Part shown: one piece after another, positions 1-8,623 of the stretch
How the letters are laid out: every line of letters starts with the position of its first letter
Position numbering within the stretch: the first letter of the stretch is position 1
Assembly: GCA_035556735.1 (NCBI GenBank)
Contig: DATMFF010000005.1
Span: forward strand, 186,001 to 250,000
DNA length: 64,000 nt
Reading direction: 5' to 3'
Origin: CANJBX01 sp035556735
Lineage (GTDB): Bacteria > Pseudomonadota > Alphaproteobacteria > Rhizobiales > Xanthobacteraceae
Translations under genes and position numbers: made by a program
Notes under the pieces: model-generated
What the model was told of the DNA's origin: nothing
The model's database searches: none
What the model saw: only the letters and a program-made list of their open reading frames with translations

Positions 1-70
1 CAACGCGGACCCGGGGCGACACAGCCACGGTTCGAACATCGGTCCTGGAACCTGTCGAAGAAGGTTGACC

Positions 71-1516
71 ATGGGACTTCTCGGAATACTGCTTGGTCTG
101 GCCCTGCTGATGTGGCTTGCCTACCGGGGCTGGAGCATTCTGCTGGTGTCTCCACTGGCGGCGCTCGTCGTCGCCGTGTTCTCGCAGGAACCGCTGCTTG
201 CCCACTGGACGCAGACGTTCATGGGCGGGGCGGCGCGGTTCGTCGCGCAGTGGTTCCCGCTGTTCCTGCTCGGCGGGCTGTTCGGAAAGCTGATGGGCGA
301 CAGCGGTTCAGTCAGCGTCATCGCGCGCTCCTTGACGGAGAAGCTGGGCACCAGCCGCACGATCCTCGCGGTGGTGGCCGCCTCGGCCATCGTGACCTAC
401 GGCGGCGTGAGCGTGTTCGTCGCGTTCTTCGTGCTGGCGCCTCTGGCGCACGAGATGTTCCGCGCCGCCGACATCCCGCGCCGTTTACTGCCGGCGACTG
501 TCGGCCTCGGAGCCTTCACCTTCACCATGTCGGTGATGCCGGGAACGCCTTCGGTCAACAATGCCATTCCGATGCCGTACTTCGGCACGACCACGTTCGC
601 CGCCCCCGGGCTGAGCATCATCGCGTCCATCATCATCTTCATCTTCGGCATGTGGTGGCTCGGCCGCGCCGAAGCCGCCGCGCGCAAGGCTGGCGAGGGT
701 TATGTCGGGAAAGCGGAGGCCGCGCCCGTCATTACGGAGCTGGTTCGCGAGCAGGCGGCACCGGCGGGCGACTTCGACCCGGCCGAGCTGCCACACGGCA
801 AGCCGGCCGCGAGCGGGCCAACCTTTGCCATGGCCGTTCTTCCACTCGTCGTGGTGATCGTCACGAACTTCCTGATGTCGCTCGTCGTCTTCCCGAGGCT
901 CGACTTTACGTTCCTGTCCGAACCGCGATGGGGCGGGACCACGATCGGCGCCGTGTCCGGCATCTGGTCGGTCATCGTGGCGCTCGTGGCGGCGAACCTC
1001 ACTGTTCTCCTCGTCAACCTTCAACGCCTGCCCTCGCCCCGCGAAAGTCTCGATGCCGGCGCGAACTCCGCCGCCCTGCCGATGCTGATGATCGCCAGCC
1101 TTGTGGGATTCGGCGCGGTCGTCGCCGCCGTGCCGGCGTTTGAACTGGTGCGCGATGCGGTGTTCGCGATCGGAGGAGGCCCGCTGGTGTCGTTGACGGT
1201 GGCCATGAATGTGCTGGCGGGCCTGACCGGCACCGCCTCTGGCGGAATGGCGATCGTGCTCAATGCATTCGGCGGAGATTTCATGCGTCTGGCCACCGAA
1301 CATGGCATCGCTCCCGATCTGATGCATCGCATCACGACCATGAGCGCCGGCACCCTGGATGCCCTGCCCCACAACGGCACCGTTCTGCTGCTGCTGCAGA
1401 TCAGCGGGCTGACCCACCGCGAAAGCTATCTCGACATGGTGATGACCGTGATCGTCAGCTGCATCATCGCGCTTGTTGCAGTCCTGATCCTGGGATCGAT
1501 GTTCGGATCGTTTTGA
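71..1516 (+). CDS. GntP-family permease (gluconate/organic acid:H+ symporter type)
   Basis: This is a very hydrophobic protein of about 481 residues with roughly 12 membrane segments. It resembles the GntP (gluconate permease) family of inner-membrane symporters, with a glycine-rich N-terminal half (LFLLGGLFGKLMG), a VTYGGVSVFV stretch and a soluble loop near residues 205-255. I chose the ATG at 71 because GAAGAAGG lies 6 bases upstream; a TTG at 65 is possible. The substrate cannot be read from sequence. In rhizobia such permeases are often linked to 3-hydroxybutyrate or gluconate use, but no dehydrogenase partner is visible because the window begins 70 bp upstream. It ends 11 bp before a small exported protein. 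Confidence 0.8.
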   Translation: MGLLGILLGLALLMWLAYRGWSILLVSPLAALVVAVFSQEPLLAHWTQTFMGGAARFVAQWFPLFLLGGLFGKLMGDSGSVSVIARSLTEKLGTSRTILAVVAASAIVTYGGVSVFVAFFVLAPLAHEMFRAADIPRRLLPATVGLGAFTFTMSVMPGTPSVNNAIPMPYFGTTTFAAPGLSIIASIIIFIFGMWWLGRAEAAARKAGEGYVGKAEAAPVITELVREQAAPAGDFDPAELPHGKPAASGPTFAMAVLPLVVVIVTNFLMSLVVFPRLDFTFLSEPRWGGTTIGAVSGIWSVIVALVAANLTVLLVNLQRLPSPRESLDAGANSAALPMLMIASLVGFGAVVAAVPAFELVRDAVFAIGGGPLVSLTVAMNVLAGLTGTASGGMAIVLNAFGGDFMRLATEHGIAPDLMHRITTMSAGTLDALPHNGTVLLLLQISGLTHRESYLDMVMTVIVSCIIALVAVLILGSMFGSF

Positions 1517-1527
1517 CGGAGGTACAC

Positions 1528-1755
1528 ATGGATATCAGGCCGCTACCCGGAGTTCTGATCATCATCGGGCTCGTCGTTGCCGCTCCTTCAAGCGTCGCCC
1601 AGGTCCAATCGAGCAGCCCTCAGAGCGCCACCGCCGAGACCACGACGGGCCAAGCAGGCACGACGAAACACCGATATTGGCGTCACCGTGGCGGACGACA
1701 TCCGCACTTCGGCAGCAGGACGCTTCGGACAGTGCCGAGGGCATCGAACAAGTAG
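1528..1755 (+). CDS. Small exported hypothetical protein
   Basis: This encodes about 75 residues: an N-terminal hydrophobic signal-like segment (residues 6-22, ending near PSSVAQ), a Ser/Thr/Gln-rich linker and a basic His/Arg/Gly-rich tail (RYWRHRGGRHPHFGSR). GGAGG lies 5 bases before the ATG, which supports the start. It follows the permease by 11 bp and may be co-transcribed. I do not recognise a family. The composition suggests a secreted or periplasmic peptide. Confidence 0.5.
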   Translation: MDIRPLPGVLIIIGLVVAAPSSVAQVQSSSPQSATAETTTGQAGTTKHRYWRHRGGRHPHFGSRTLRTVPRASNK

Positions 1756-1778
1756 CAGCTCGGGCAATCCCGCGGCGA

Positions 1779-2330
1779 TCAGGATCTGCGGAGTGCCGGC
1801 ACGGACCAACTGTAGTTGAGCCATGCGATGCCGTGCCCGACGAGATCGATGCCGAGCACGAGCGCGAGCACCCAGAGTCCCGTTCTGGGAAATCCCGTCA
1901 GGATGACCAAACCGGCCAGCATTCCGAACACGCCCGACAGGAACATGATCGAGCCCGCCTCGTTCCAGCGCCTGACGCTGAGCAGCACCCGGATGAATCC
2001 CGACATCGCGAGCAGCGTCCCGAGGACGTAGGTGAAGATCAGGCCGCCGGACGCGGGTTGATTGAGGAGCGCCATGCCAAACACGACGTACAGAACACCG
2101 AGGAGAACCTGCCACGCGGGGGCGCCCCATCCGCGCGTCCAGAACGCGTGCACGATCTCGAAGCCCCCCGCGGCGATGGCCGCAGCCGCAATGAACACCG
2201 TGCTGACGATCGTAGCGAACGTCACGTCGCAGACGACGACCAGTCCGGCGAAGATCAAGACGCCGCCGAGCACGACACGGACCCACATCGGGGGCGAAGC
2301 TGAGGCGTGCTCCGTCTGATAGGCAGCCAT
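1779..2330 (-). CDS. HdeD-like membrane protein (DUF308)
   Basis: The protein has 183 residues and about six evenly spaced transmembrane segments, typical of the HdeD/DUF308 acid-resistance membrane family. Characteristic stretches are GGVLIFAGLVVV, GFEIVHAFWTRGW and VLGTLLAMSGFIRVLLS. The start at 2330 is preceded by GAGGA at a good distance; an upstream in-frame Met exists but would add an unlike 21-residue leader. It is convergent with the small exported gene, and the region beyond its start is gene-free to tRNA-Phe. HdeD in E. coli contributes to acid tolerance at high cell density. The role here is unproven. Confidence 0.75.
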   Translation of the reverse strand: MAAYQTEHASASPPMWVRVVLGGVLIFAGLVVVCDVTFATIVSTVFIAAAAIAAGGFEIVHAFWTRGWGAPAWQVLLGVLYVVFGMALLNQPASGGLIFTYVLGTLLAMSGFIRVLLSVRRWNEAGSIMFLSGVFGMLAGLVILTGFPRTGLWVLALVLGIDLVGHGIAWLNYSWSVPALRRS

Positions 2331-2558
2331 CGTATCCTCGAGCTTGGAGCCAACCCGGCCGCCGCGAATGCAGCCCTGTCCGGCGCGTGCCAAGCCGCCG
2401 GCCCGCGTGCGGCCTCACCGCGATAGAAACCCCGGGCAGCATAAGACGCCGTGAATCCGCGGCCTCACTTCTGATCGGAGGTCGACAACAATTCGCGACA
2501 AATCCCGCGATGTTGGGCCGCGACCGCGATGGCGCAGGTCGCATCCACTGGAGCGGGT

Positions 2559-2755
2559 CGAGCGCCTTAAGGGGCCGCGCCGGCGCTAAGCCATTGATTC
2601 GTGTCTAAGGTGCCCAAGATGCTCACGCATGGATGGTTGAGCGCCTTGGGACAGGAGCATGTGCTGCGAGCGCCTTTTGCGGACCGGCGCGGGCCGGCGC
2701 TACGCCCTCACCGCGCTCGGGACGATTAAGATGTCTAAGGTGTTTAAGGTGCTCA
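2559..2755. repeat. Two diverged direct repeats
   Basis: The word CGAGCGCCTT occurs at 2559-2568 and again at 2667-2676. Each is followed by a GGCGC-rich segment and then by a 24-base box beginning TGTCTAAGGTG (2602-2625 and 2732-2755) that differs at four positions. The segments therefore look like an old duplication of a roughly 65-90 bp unit. Confidence 0.5.
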
Positions 2756-2797
2756 TCCTGAAACGATCGACACCTTGAACGGGATGGGCAGCACCTT
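2746..2797. repeat. Imperfect inverted repeat built on AAGGTG
   Basis: AAGGTGCTCATCC (2746-2758) faces GGATGGGCAGCACCTT (2782-2797), forming an interrupted hairpin. Further CACCTT words lie between the arms. It overlaps the second copy of the direct repeat. It may be a transcriptional signal or part of a dispersed element. Confidence 0.4.
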
Positions 2798-2906
2798 GAT
2801 CGCGGATTTGCGGAAATCAGGAATGGCCGGCGCGGGCGCGATCGCCAGGCGGCTACGGCCCGCCCTCGGAAGCGGCCCATCACTCAGAAAACGAACGTGA
2901 GATGGA

Positions 2907-2982
2907 TGGTGCCCAGGGGCGGAATCGAACCACCGACACCGTGATTTTCAGTCACGTGCTCTACCAACTGAGCTACCTGGGC
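2907..2982 (-). tRNA. tRNA-Phe (GAA)
   Basis: This is a 76-nt cloverleaf on the minus strand. The acceptor stem GCCCAGG pairs with CCTGGGC, the D-loop reads AGCTCAGTTGGTAGAGC, the anticodon loop contains GAA, the T-arm has GGTTCGATTCC, and CCA is encoded. It lies downstream of yacG on the same strand, a position I associate with alphaproteobacteria. Confidence 0.97.
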
Positions 2983-3113
2983 GCCCGGTCCGCACGGCGG
3001 GCGTGCGGGCAGCGCGGGCGGTTATAGAGGCTCCCAACTGCCCTGTCCAGCAAGGGAAAATCGTAGCGGCACGGGCGGTTAGGCCGGCGCGGATGCGGCG
3101 CCGAAACGGCCGG

Positions 3114-3311
3114 TCAGCGCTCCCGTCCGTCGTCCGGCGGGCTCTCGCGCGTGCCATCCTCGTCGTCGTCTTCCATCACCGGCACGGCATAGACCCCCGA
3201 CAGCCAGCGATTGAGATCGACGTCGGCGCAGCGGCGCGAGCAGAACGGCCGGAACGTCTGCTCCCGCGGCTTGCCGCAGATTGGGCAGGTCTTTTTGGGC
3301 GCTTTGGTCAT
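3114..3311 (-). CDS. yacG: DNA gyrase inhibitor YacG (zinc-binding)
   Basis: This is a 65-residue protein with the YacG zinc motif C-x2-C-x(11)-C-x3-C at Cys9, Cys12, Cys24 and Cys28, followed by DLNRWLSG, the conserved post-zinc segment. It then has an acidic tail (EDDDEDGT). YacG in E. coli binds GyrB and inhibits gyrase. The ATG at 3311 matches the usual family N-terminus. It lies about 220 bp downstream of maf in the same direction, before tRNA-Phe. Confidence 0.88.
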   Translation of the reverse strand: MTKAPKKTCPICGKPREQTFRPFCSRRCADVDLNRWLSGVYAVPVMEDDDEDGTRESPPDDGRER

Positions 3312-3534
3312 TGGTTCGGAGCGGCCGCCGGTTTCGAATTCATGGATGAGAGATAGTCGGGTCTGCGGCACGGCGCCAGTCGAGGCAATGCCTGTCCGCT
3401 CGTCGGACCGGGCATGTGGGGAAAGCCACTCAGCCGGCCGACTTATCGAGACGTGGATGGCCCGGACAAGCCCTGCCATGACGTGGAAAGGTCGTGCCAA
3501 AGCACACCGCGCACAGGCGCAGCCGACGCGCCGA

Positions 3535-4158
3535 CTACACCGCGTTGAGCCAGCCGAAGCGCACCGGATAACCCTCACCCGCCAGCATGGTGGTCGTCTC
3601 GTAGAGCGGCAGCCCGACGACATTGGTGTAGGAGCCGACCATCTTGACGATGAAGGTGCCGGCGAGGCCCTGGGCCGCGTAGCCGCCGGCCTTGCCGCGC
3701 CACTCGCCCGAGGCGAGGTAGGCCTCCATGTCCTCCTCCGAGAGGCGCTTGAAGCGCACGCGCGTCTCCACCAAGCGTTGGCGGAAGCCTTCGCGCGGCG
3801 TGACCAAGCAGATGCCGGTATAGACGCGGTGATTGCGCCCCGACAGCAGGCGCAGGCATTGCGCCGCCTCGTCGAGCAGCTCGGCCTTCGGCAGGATGCG
3901 CCGCCCCACCGCGACCACCGTATCGGCGGCCAGGATGAACGCACCCTTGAGGTCCTCGTCGCTGCGCACGGCGATCAGCGCAGCCTCGGCCTTGGCGCGT
4001 GCCAGGCGATTAGCGCAGGTGCGCGGCAACTCGCCGCGCACGGGCGTCTCGTCGACGTCGGCCGGCAGCAGCAGGTCGGGCTCGATACCGGCCTGGTTGA
4101 TCAGGGCCAGCCGCCGCGGCGAGCCGGAGGCGAGGACGAGTTTGGGACGGCCGATCAT
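3535..4158 (-). CDS. maf: Maf-family nucleoside triphosphate pyrophosphatase
   Basis: The 207-residue protein carries the Maf signature ASGSPRR at residues 10-16, the catalytic aspartate in AADTVV (Asp79) and the GGYAAQG segment. Maf proteins hydrolyse non-canonical or canonical NTPs to NMP and pyrophosphate in the cytoplasm and are linked to septum inhibition. The start is well placed 58 bp after infA. It forms part of the infA-maf-yacG run common in Hyphomicrobiales. Confidence 0.92.
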   Translation of the reverse strand: MIGRPKLVLASGSPRRLALINQAGIEPDLLLPADVDETPVRGELPRTCANRLARAKAEAALIAVRSDEDLKGAFILAADTVVAVGRRILPKAELLDEAAQCLRLLSGRNHRVYTGICLVTPREGFRQRLVETRVRFKRLSEEDMEAYLASGEWRGKAGGYAAQGLAGTFIVKMVGSYTNVVGLPLYETTTMLAGEGYPVRFGWLNAV

Positions 4159-4216
4159 GATGCTTGCGTCGCGCTCGATGAGAAGGAATGGCGCGGCCGC
4201 TGCGCGGGACGCGGGT

Positions 4217-4435
4217 TCATTTGAAACGGTAGGTGATGCGACCTTTGGTCAGGTCGTAGGGCGTCATCTCGACCAGCACCTTGTCTCCCGCAAGCACACG
4301 GATGCGGTTCTTGCGCATGCGGCCGGCGGTGTGGGCGATGATCTCGTGGTCGTTCTCGAGCTTCACCCGGAAGGTGGCGTTCGGCAGCAGTTCCGTCACG
4401 ACGCCGGGGAATTCCAGCAATTCTTCCTTCGCCAT
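4217..4435 (-). CDS. infA: Translation initiation factor IF-1
   Basis: This is a 72-residue single OB-fold protein beginning MAKEELLEFPGVVTELLPNATFRV, with the conserved GRMRKNRIRVLAGDKV and ending LTKGRITYRFK, the canonical IF-1 length. IF-1 occupies the 30S A site during initiation. There is a 184-bp gap upstream to the phosphatase gene, which may hold its own promoter. Confidence 0.98.
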   Translation of the reverse strand: MAKEELLEFPGVVTELLPNATFRVKLENDHEIIAHTAGRMRKNRIRVLAGDKVLVEMTPYDLTKGRITYRFK

Positions 4436-4619
4436 CGATCATCCAGTCCGCGGGCTGCAAGCTCGCCACCCGATCGGCAACAGTGGCTCCTGGTTCTGCG
4501 TTCCTCGCCACCATGCGCCACGCGTGTTGGCCACTCCATGATGGGCGCGCAAAGTAGCGGAATCGCGGGTTTTTCACAACCGGATCGTCCCCCGGCGCGC
4601 ATGCAAAATCGCCGCCGCT

Positions 4620-5078
4620 CTATTCGTTCCCGGTCTTCGGCGCTGCGAAGCGCTCGGCGATGCGCGCCAGGAGCTGGTCGCGCACCGCGCGATACGCGTC
4701 CAGCCGTTGCTCGCGGCTGCCCTCGACCCCGGTGGGATCCACCGTCGGCCAGTATTCGACGTCGGCCGCGATCCTGCGCGTCAGGTCGAGCGCCTTGTGA
4801 TGCGCCTCCGGCGAGAGCGTGACGATGAGGTCGAAGTTGAGGCCTTCCCAATCCTCCAATTCCTCGAAAGTCATCGGCTTGTGACGGGTGATGTCGTGGC
4901 CGATCTCCTCCATCGCCGCGACGGCAAAGGGGTCGAGCTCGCCCTTGCGCACGCCGGCGGAGCCGACATAGACGCTCGCGCCGAACATCTGCTTGAAGAG
5001 GCTGGCCGCCATCGGGGAACGCACGGCGTTGAGCCCGCAGGCGAACAAGACAGCCTGCGGCCGTCCACGTGACTGCAT
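4620..5078 (-). CDS. Low-molecular-weight phosphotyrosine phosphatase-like protein
   Basis: The 152-residue protein has the N-terminal phosphatase P-loop C-x5-R-S (Cys14 to Arg20-Ser21, CGLNAVRS) and a distal Asp-Pro (114-115) that could act as general acid. This is the fold of LMW-PTPs and arsenate reductases. It starts 3 bp after the UPF0262 stop, so it is almost certainly in the hisD operon. The P-loop differs from the usual CxGNxCRS (AV in place of xC), so substrate preference is uncertain. Confidence 0.8.
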   Translation of the reverse strand: MQSRGRPQAVLFACGLNAVRSPMAASLFKQMFGASVYVGSAGVRKGELDPFAVAAMEEIGHDITRHKPMTFEELEDWEGLNFDLIVTLSPEAHHKALDLTRRIAADVEYWPTVDPTGVEGSREQRLDAYRAVRDQLLARIAERFAAPKTGNE

Positions 5079-5081
5079 CGG

Positions 5082-5573
5082 TCAGCCCTTCCAATGCAGC
5101 ACGCAGACCAGCGTGAACAGCCGCCGTGCGGTGTCGATGTCCATGCGGATCTTGCCCTTGAGCCGCTCCATCAAGAGCTCGGAGCCCTCGTTGTGCAGCG
5201 CGCGACGGCCCATGTCGATCGCCTCGATCTGGCTCGGGGAAGCAGTGCGGATGGCCTGGTAATAGCTGTCGCAGACCATGAAGTAGTCCTTGACGATGCG
5301 GCGCAGCGGAGTGAGCGAGAGGTGATGCGCGATCACGGTGGTGCCGTCGGTGAGCTGCACGTCGAATACCAGGCGCTTGTCGACGATGGCGAGATGCAGG
5401 GCGAACGGCCCCTCGTCGTGACCGAGCGGCAGGAAGAAGTTCTCCTCGAGCAGGTCGTAGATCGCGACGGCGCGCTCGTGCTCGACGTCCGGATTGGGAT
5501 TGCCGATGGAACTTTCGTCGAGCGTCACCTTCACGAGGTGGCGGTTCTTGGCGGGATGCGGCTTGGCGCTCAT
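5082..5573 (-). CDS. UPF0262 family protein
   Basis: This 163-residue protein has the alphaproteobacterial UPF0262 family pattern: VTLDESSIGNPNPDVEHERAVAIYDL near the start, then LPLRRIVKDYFMVCDSYYQAI-like and HNEGSELLMERL segments. Its function is unknown. The ATG at 5573 overlaps the hisD stop as ATGA, so it is translationally coupled to histidinol dehydrogenase. It lacks a signal peptide and membrane segments and is probably cytoplasmic. Confidence 0.88.
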   Translation of the reverse strand: MSAKPHPAKNRHLVKVTLDESSIGNPNPDVEHERAVAIYDLLEENFFLPLGHDEGPFALHLAIVDKRLVFDVQLTDGTTVIAHHLSLTPLRRIVKDYFMVCDSYYQAIRTASPSQIEAIDMGRRALHNEGSELLMERLKGKIRMDIDTARRLFTLVCVLHWKG

Positions 5574-6865
5574 CGCCGATTGAGCCGGATCGCCACGGAT
5601 CGCGCGTGCGCCGCGAGGCCTTCCGCCTCGCCGAGTGCGATCGCCGCCGGGCCGAGCGCGGCGAGCTGGTCCGGCCCGCACTTGAGGATCGAGGTTCGCT
5701 TCATGAAGTCGAACACGCCGAGCCCCGAGGAGAAGCGGGCCGAGCGCGCCGTCGGCAGCACGTGGTTGGAGCCGGCGACATAATCGCCGATCGCCTCGGG
5801 CGTATGCGCCCCAACGAAGATCGCGCCGGTGTTGCGGACCTTGCCCGCGAGGGCGTCGGCATCCGCGGTCATGATCTCGAGGTGCTCGGGCGCCACGGCG
5901 TCGACCAATGGAATGGCCTCGTCGAAATCGCGCACGAGAATGATCGTGCCAAAATCGTGCCAGGAGACACCCGCGATGGCGGCGCGCGGCAAGGTCTTGA
6001 GCTGGCCGGCGACGGCCTTCTCGACCGCATCCGCCAGCGCCGCATCGGTGGTGATCAGAATCGGTTGCGCGGCGACATCGTGCTCGGCTTGCGCCAGGAG
6101 ATCGGCGGCGATCCAGTCCGGATTGGCCTCGCCGTCGGCCAGGATCAGCACCTCGGAGGGACCGGCGATCATGTCGATGCCGACCTTGCCGAAGACCAAG
6201 CGCTTGGCCGCGGCCACGTAGGCGTTGCCGGGACCGACGATCTTGTCCACGGGTGCGATCGTCTGGGTGCCGTAGGCGAGCGCCGCCACCGCCTGCGCGC
6301 CGCCGATGCGATAGATCTCGTCGACACCCGCAAGCTTGGCCGCCGCCAGCACCAGGGGATTGAGCGTGCCACCCGGCGCGGGCACCACCATCACCAGGCG
6401 CGGCACGCCGGCGACCTTGGCGGGCACTGCGTTCATCAGCACCGAGGACGGATAGGCGGCAGTGCCGCCCGGCACGTAGAGCCCGGCGGCGGCCACCGCC
6501 GTCCAGCGGTAGCCGAGCTCCACGCCGAGCACGTCGGTGAAACGCTGGTCGGCCGGGAGCTGGCGGCGGTGATAGGCCTCGATGCGGTCGCGCGCCAGGG
6601 TCAGCGCCTCAACCGCCTTGGGATCGCACTGGCTTGCTGCCGCCTCGATTTCGTGGGAAGCGACGCACAGGCCCTTGGCGTCGACGTCGAGCCGGTCGAA
6701 CTTGCGCGTCAGCTCGACCAGCGCGTCGTCGCCGCGCGCGACCACGTCGGCGATGATGGCGCGCACCGCGGCCTCGACGTCCTGCGAGGTCTCGCGCTTG
6801 GCACCGAGAAAATCGTGGAATCGCCCGTCGAAGTCGGGGCTGCGCGTATCGAGACGAGTGGGCAT
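5570..6865 (-). CDS. hisD: Histidinol dehydrogenase
   Basis: This is a 431-residue protein typical of HisD, which oxidises L-histidinol to L-histidine with two NAD+ in the last two steps of histidine synthesis. The sequence shows YVPGGTAAYPSS, GPGNAYVAAAKR, the catalytic/zinc region GPSEVLILAD, QAEHD and GSNHVLPT. I chose the ATG at 6865 (MPTRLDTRSPDF); an upstream Met would add an atypical leader. It is downstream of DUF2948 (48 bp gap) and overlaps UPF0262 by 4 bp. Confidence 0.97.
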   Translation of the reverse strand: MPTRLDTRSPDFDGRFHDFLGAKRETSQDVEAAVRAIIADVVARGDDALVELTRKFDRLDVDAKGLCVASHEIEAAASQCDPKAVEALTLARDRIEAYHRRQLPADQRFTDVLGVELGYRWTAVAAAGLYVPGGTAAYPSSVLMNAVPAKVAGVPRLVMVVPAPGGTLNPLVLAAAKLAGVDEIYRIGGAQAVAALAYGTQTIAPVDKIVGPGNAYVAAAKRLVFGKVGIDMIAGPSEVLILADGEANPDWIAADLLAQAEHDVAAQPILITTDAALADAVEKAVAGQLKTLPRAAIAGVSWHDFGTIILVRDFDEAIPLVDAVAPEHLEIMTADADALAGKVRNTGAIFVGAHTPEAIGDYVAGSNHVLPTARSARFSSGLGVFDFMKRTSILKCGPDQLAALGPAAIALGEAEGLAAHARSVAIRLNRR

Positions 6866-6913
6866 GGCGGGTTCCTGACCGTCCCCGGTCAATGGCGCGC
6901 GCGGCATGGCGCG

Positions 6914-7366
6914 TCAACCCCGGCTTTGGGACCCCGCTTCCGGGTGTCCGGGCCGGTGCGCCGCGGTCCAGGTCGGCCCGAGATCGGCGAGCTCGGCCTC
7001 GACGCATTCGACGTCGAGCCGCAACGCCGGGCCGCCCGAGAACATCAACTCGACGGTACCGCTGGGAGCCTCGCCCTGCGCGAAGTTCACCGCCAGCAGA
7101 TTGAGCACGGCGGATTTGGCCGCCGGGTCGATGCCGCGTGCTTTGAAGGCGTTGACGCATTCGAAGCGAAGGGCCGCGCGCCGCCGGCGAAACTGCGGCG
7201 TTTCGCTTTCGGCGCTTTCCCAGTCGAAGCGGTTGAGCGGGATCACCAGACGCCGCTCGGCCGGGATCCAGACGATCTCGCCGACGGTGACCACCGCGTC
7301 CTGGACGTGGCAGGAGATCACCGAGAGGTCTTCCTCGTCGAGCGCAATGAGCTTGAGCGGGTCCAT
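6914..7366 (-). CDS. DUF2948 family protein
   Basis: This 150-residue cytoplasmic protein begins MDPLKLIALDEEDLSVISCHVQDAV, a pattern I associate with DUF2948, which is found immediately upstream of hisD across Hyphomicrobiales. Its function is unknown. The ATG at 7366 gives the family-like N-terminus; another Met 36 bases upstream is less likely. It is the first gene of the hisD-UPF0262-phosphatase run. Confidence 0.8.
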   Translation of the reverse strand: MDPLKLIALDEEDLSVISCHVQDAVVTVGEIVWIPAERRLVIPLNRFDWESAESETPQFRRRRAALRFECVNAFKARGIDPAAKSAVLNLLAVNFAQGEAPSGTVELMFSGGPALRLDVECVEAELADLGPTWTAAHRPGHPEAGSQSRG

Positions 7367-7432
7367 GTCCCATAGGTAAGACGTGGCACCGGCCCGGCGC
7401 AAGCGGCCTCACCACCCCCCTTCGCGGTCGCG

Positions 7433-7906
7433 CTACTTGTCGCGCCGCTCGACGAACACCGCGCCCTGGGCCGAATAGACCAATTCGCCGTTCTGGTTGG
7501 TGCCGGTCGTCTCGTGCACCGCCAGCCCGTAGCCAGGACGCGAGACGGGCCGCGTCTCCTTCACCTGCGACGCGTAGGTGATGGTGTCGCCGACATAGAC
7601 CGGCTTGATCCAGCGCAGGTCGCGCACGCCGGGCGACGGCCCGCTGCGTGCCACCGGCTCGCCCCGTGCGCGCCGCGCCTCGTCGTCGGCGCGGTTGGAT
7701 AGCACGTTGAGCCGCATGCACACCGCCGCAGTGTGCCAGCCCGACGCGCACAGCCGGCCGAAATGCGAGCGCGCCGCCTCCGCCTCGTCGAGGTGGAAGA
7801 GCTGCGGATCGTACTTGCGGGCGAAGGCTTTAATCTCTTCAGCGGTGAAGGTGTGGCTGCCGAGCTCGCGCCGGTCGCCGGGCTTGAGGTCCTCGAAAAA
7901 CTTCAC
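7433..7906 (-). CDS. MaoC-like hot-dog hydratase/dehydratase, second of a pair
   Basis: This is a 157-residue single hot-dog domain of the MaoC-like family. It begins MKFFEDLKPGDRRELGSHTFT and has the hydratase-2 type segment YDPQLFHLDEAEA (Asp/His region near residues 33-42) and LCASGWHTAAV. It starts at GTG, whose first bases overlap the stop of the upstream MaoC gene as GTGA, so the two are translationally coupled and probably form a heteromeric enzyme acting on enoyl-CoA or hydroxyacyl-CoA esters. The substrate is unknown. Confidence 0.82.
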   Translation of the reverse strand: MKFFEDLKPGDRRELGSHTFTAEEIKAFARKYDPQLFHLDEAEAARSHFGRLCASGWHTAAVCMRLNVLSNRADDEARRARGEPVARSGPSPGVRDLRWIKPVYVGDTITYASQVKETRPVSRPGYGLAVHETTGTNQNGELVYSAQGAVFVERRDK

Positions 7907-8385
7907 GACTTCGCCTCCACCTCGGCCGCCGCATGGCGCGGCGTGCGCCGCGCGAACATCATCGTGCTGGTCGATGTCATCACGCAGGCGTCCTTGTCGG
8001 TGAGCACGTCGAGCTTGATGCGCACGAAGCCGAAATCCGGACGGCTGCGCGGCTCGCGCGTCTCCAGCACTTCGGAGCGCACACGCAGCCGGTCGCCCGG
8101 ACGCACCGGCGCCAGCCAGCGGATCTCCTCGACGCCGGGCGCCCCCATGGACGAGGAGTTGAGGACGAAGCCGTCGGCGACGATGCGCATCATCATGGCG
8201 CAGGTGTGCCATCCGGAGGCGCACAGGCCACCAACGATCGTATGGCGCGCCGCCTCTTCGTCGAGATGCATCGGCTGCGGATCGAACTCGGCGGCGAATT
8301 CCTTGATCTCGTCGGCGGTGACGAGCTTATCGCCATATTCGGCGACGTCGCCGACCTGGAAGTCCTCGAAATATGTCCTAGACAC
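7903..8385 (-). CDS. MaoC-like hot-dog hydratase/dehydratase, first of a pair
   Basis: This is a single MaoC-type hot-dog domain of about 160 residues with FDPQPMHLDEEAA and LCASGWHTCAMMMR. It is clearly paralogous to the next gene, which aligns along its whole length. I chose the GTG at 8385 because it gives MSRTYFEDFQVGD, matching the partner's N-terminus; an ATG at 8424 is an alternative. The 4-bp overlap with its partner implies joint translation. Confidence 0.8.
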   Translation of the reverse strand: MSRTYFEDFQVGDVAEYGDKLVTADEIKEFAAEFDPQPMHLDEEAARHTIVGGLCASGWHTCAMMMRIVADGFVLNSSSMGAPGVEEIRWLAPVRPGDRLRVRSEVLETREPRSRPDFGFVRIKLDVLTDKDACVMTSTSTMMFARRTPRHAAAEVEAKS

Positions 8386-8623
8386 GCGTGCCCCATAAAG
8401 TGCTGCCCACGTCTGATAGCGCATTCCGATCGTGGCGTCATGGGCAGGATTGCCGCCGGTTGGCCGGCATTGCCGCCATGCGGCCGCCCGCCGATGGCGA
8501 GCGCCGCCGATCACGCACGAACGCACACCCGCAACATGCCACGTTCACCGTACGCCGTTGACCGTCAGGCCTTGGCCGGGCAGTCTCCAGCGTCCGCCGG
8601 CGAAGCAGCGAGGGGATTGGCGC

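Larger units (their letters stand above)
2331..2906. other. Gene-free stretch with diverged repeats
   Basis: No convincing coding frame, RNA gene or promoter is seen between the HdeD-like gene and tRNA-Phe, apart from the repeated and dyad sequences listed separately (2559-2797). Confidence 0.5.

Noticed and set aside
1..70. Possible end of an upstream gene
   Set aside because: Too short to assign a frame or product.
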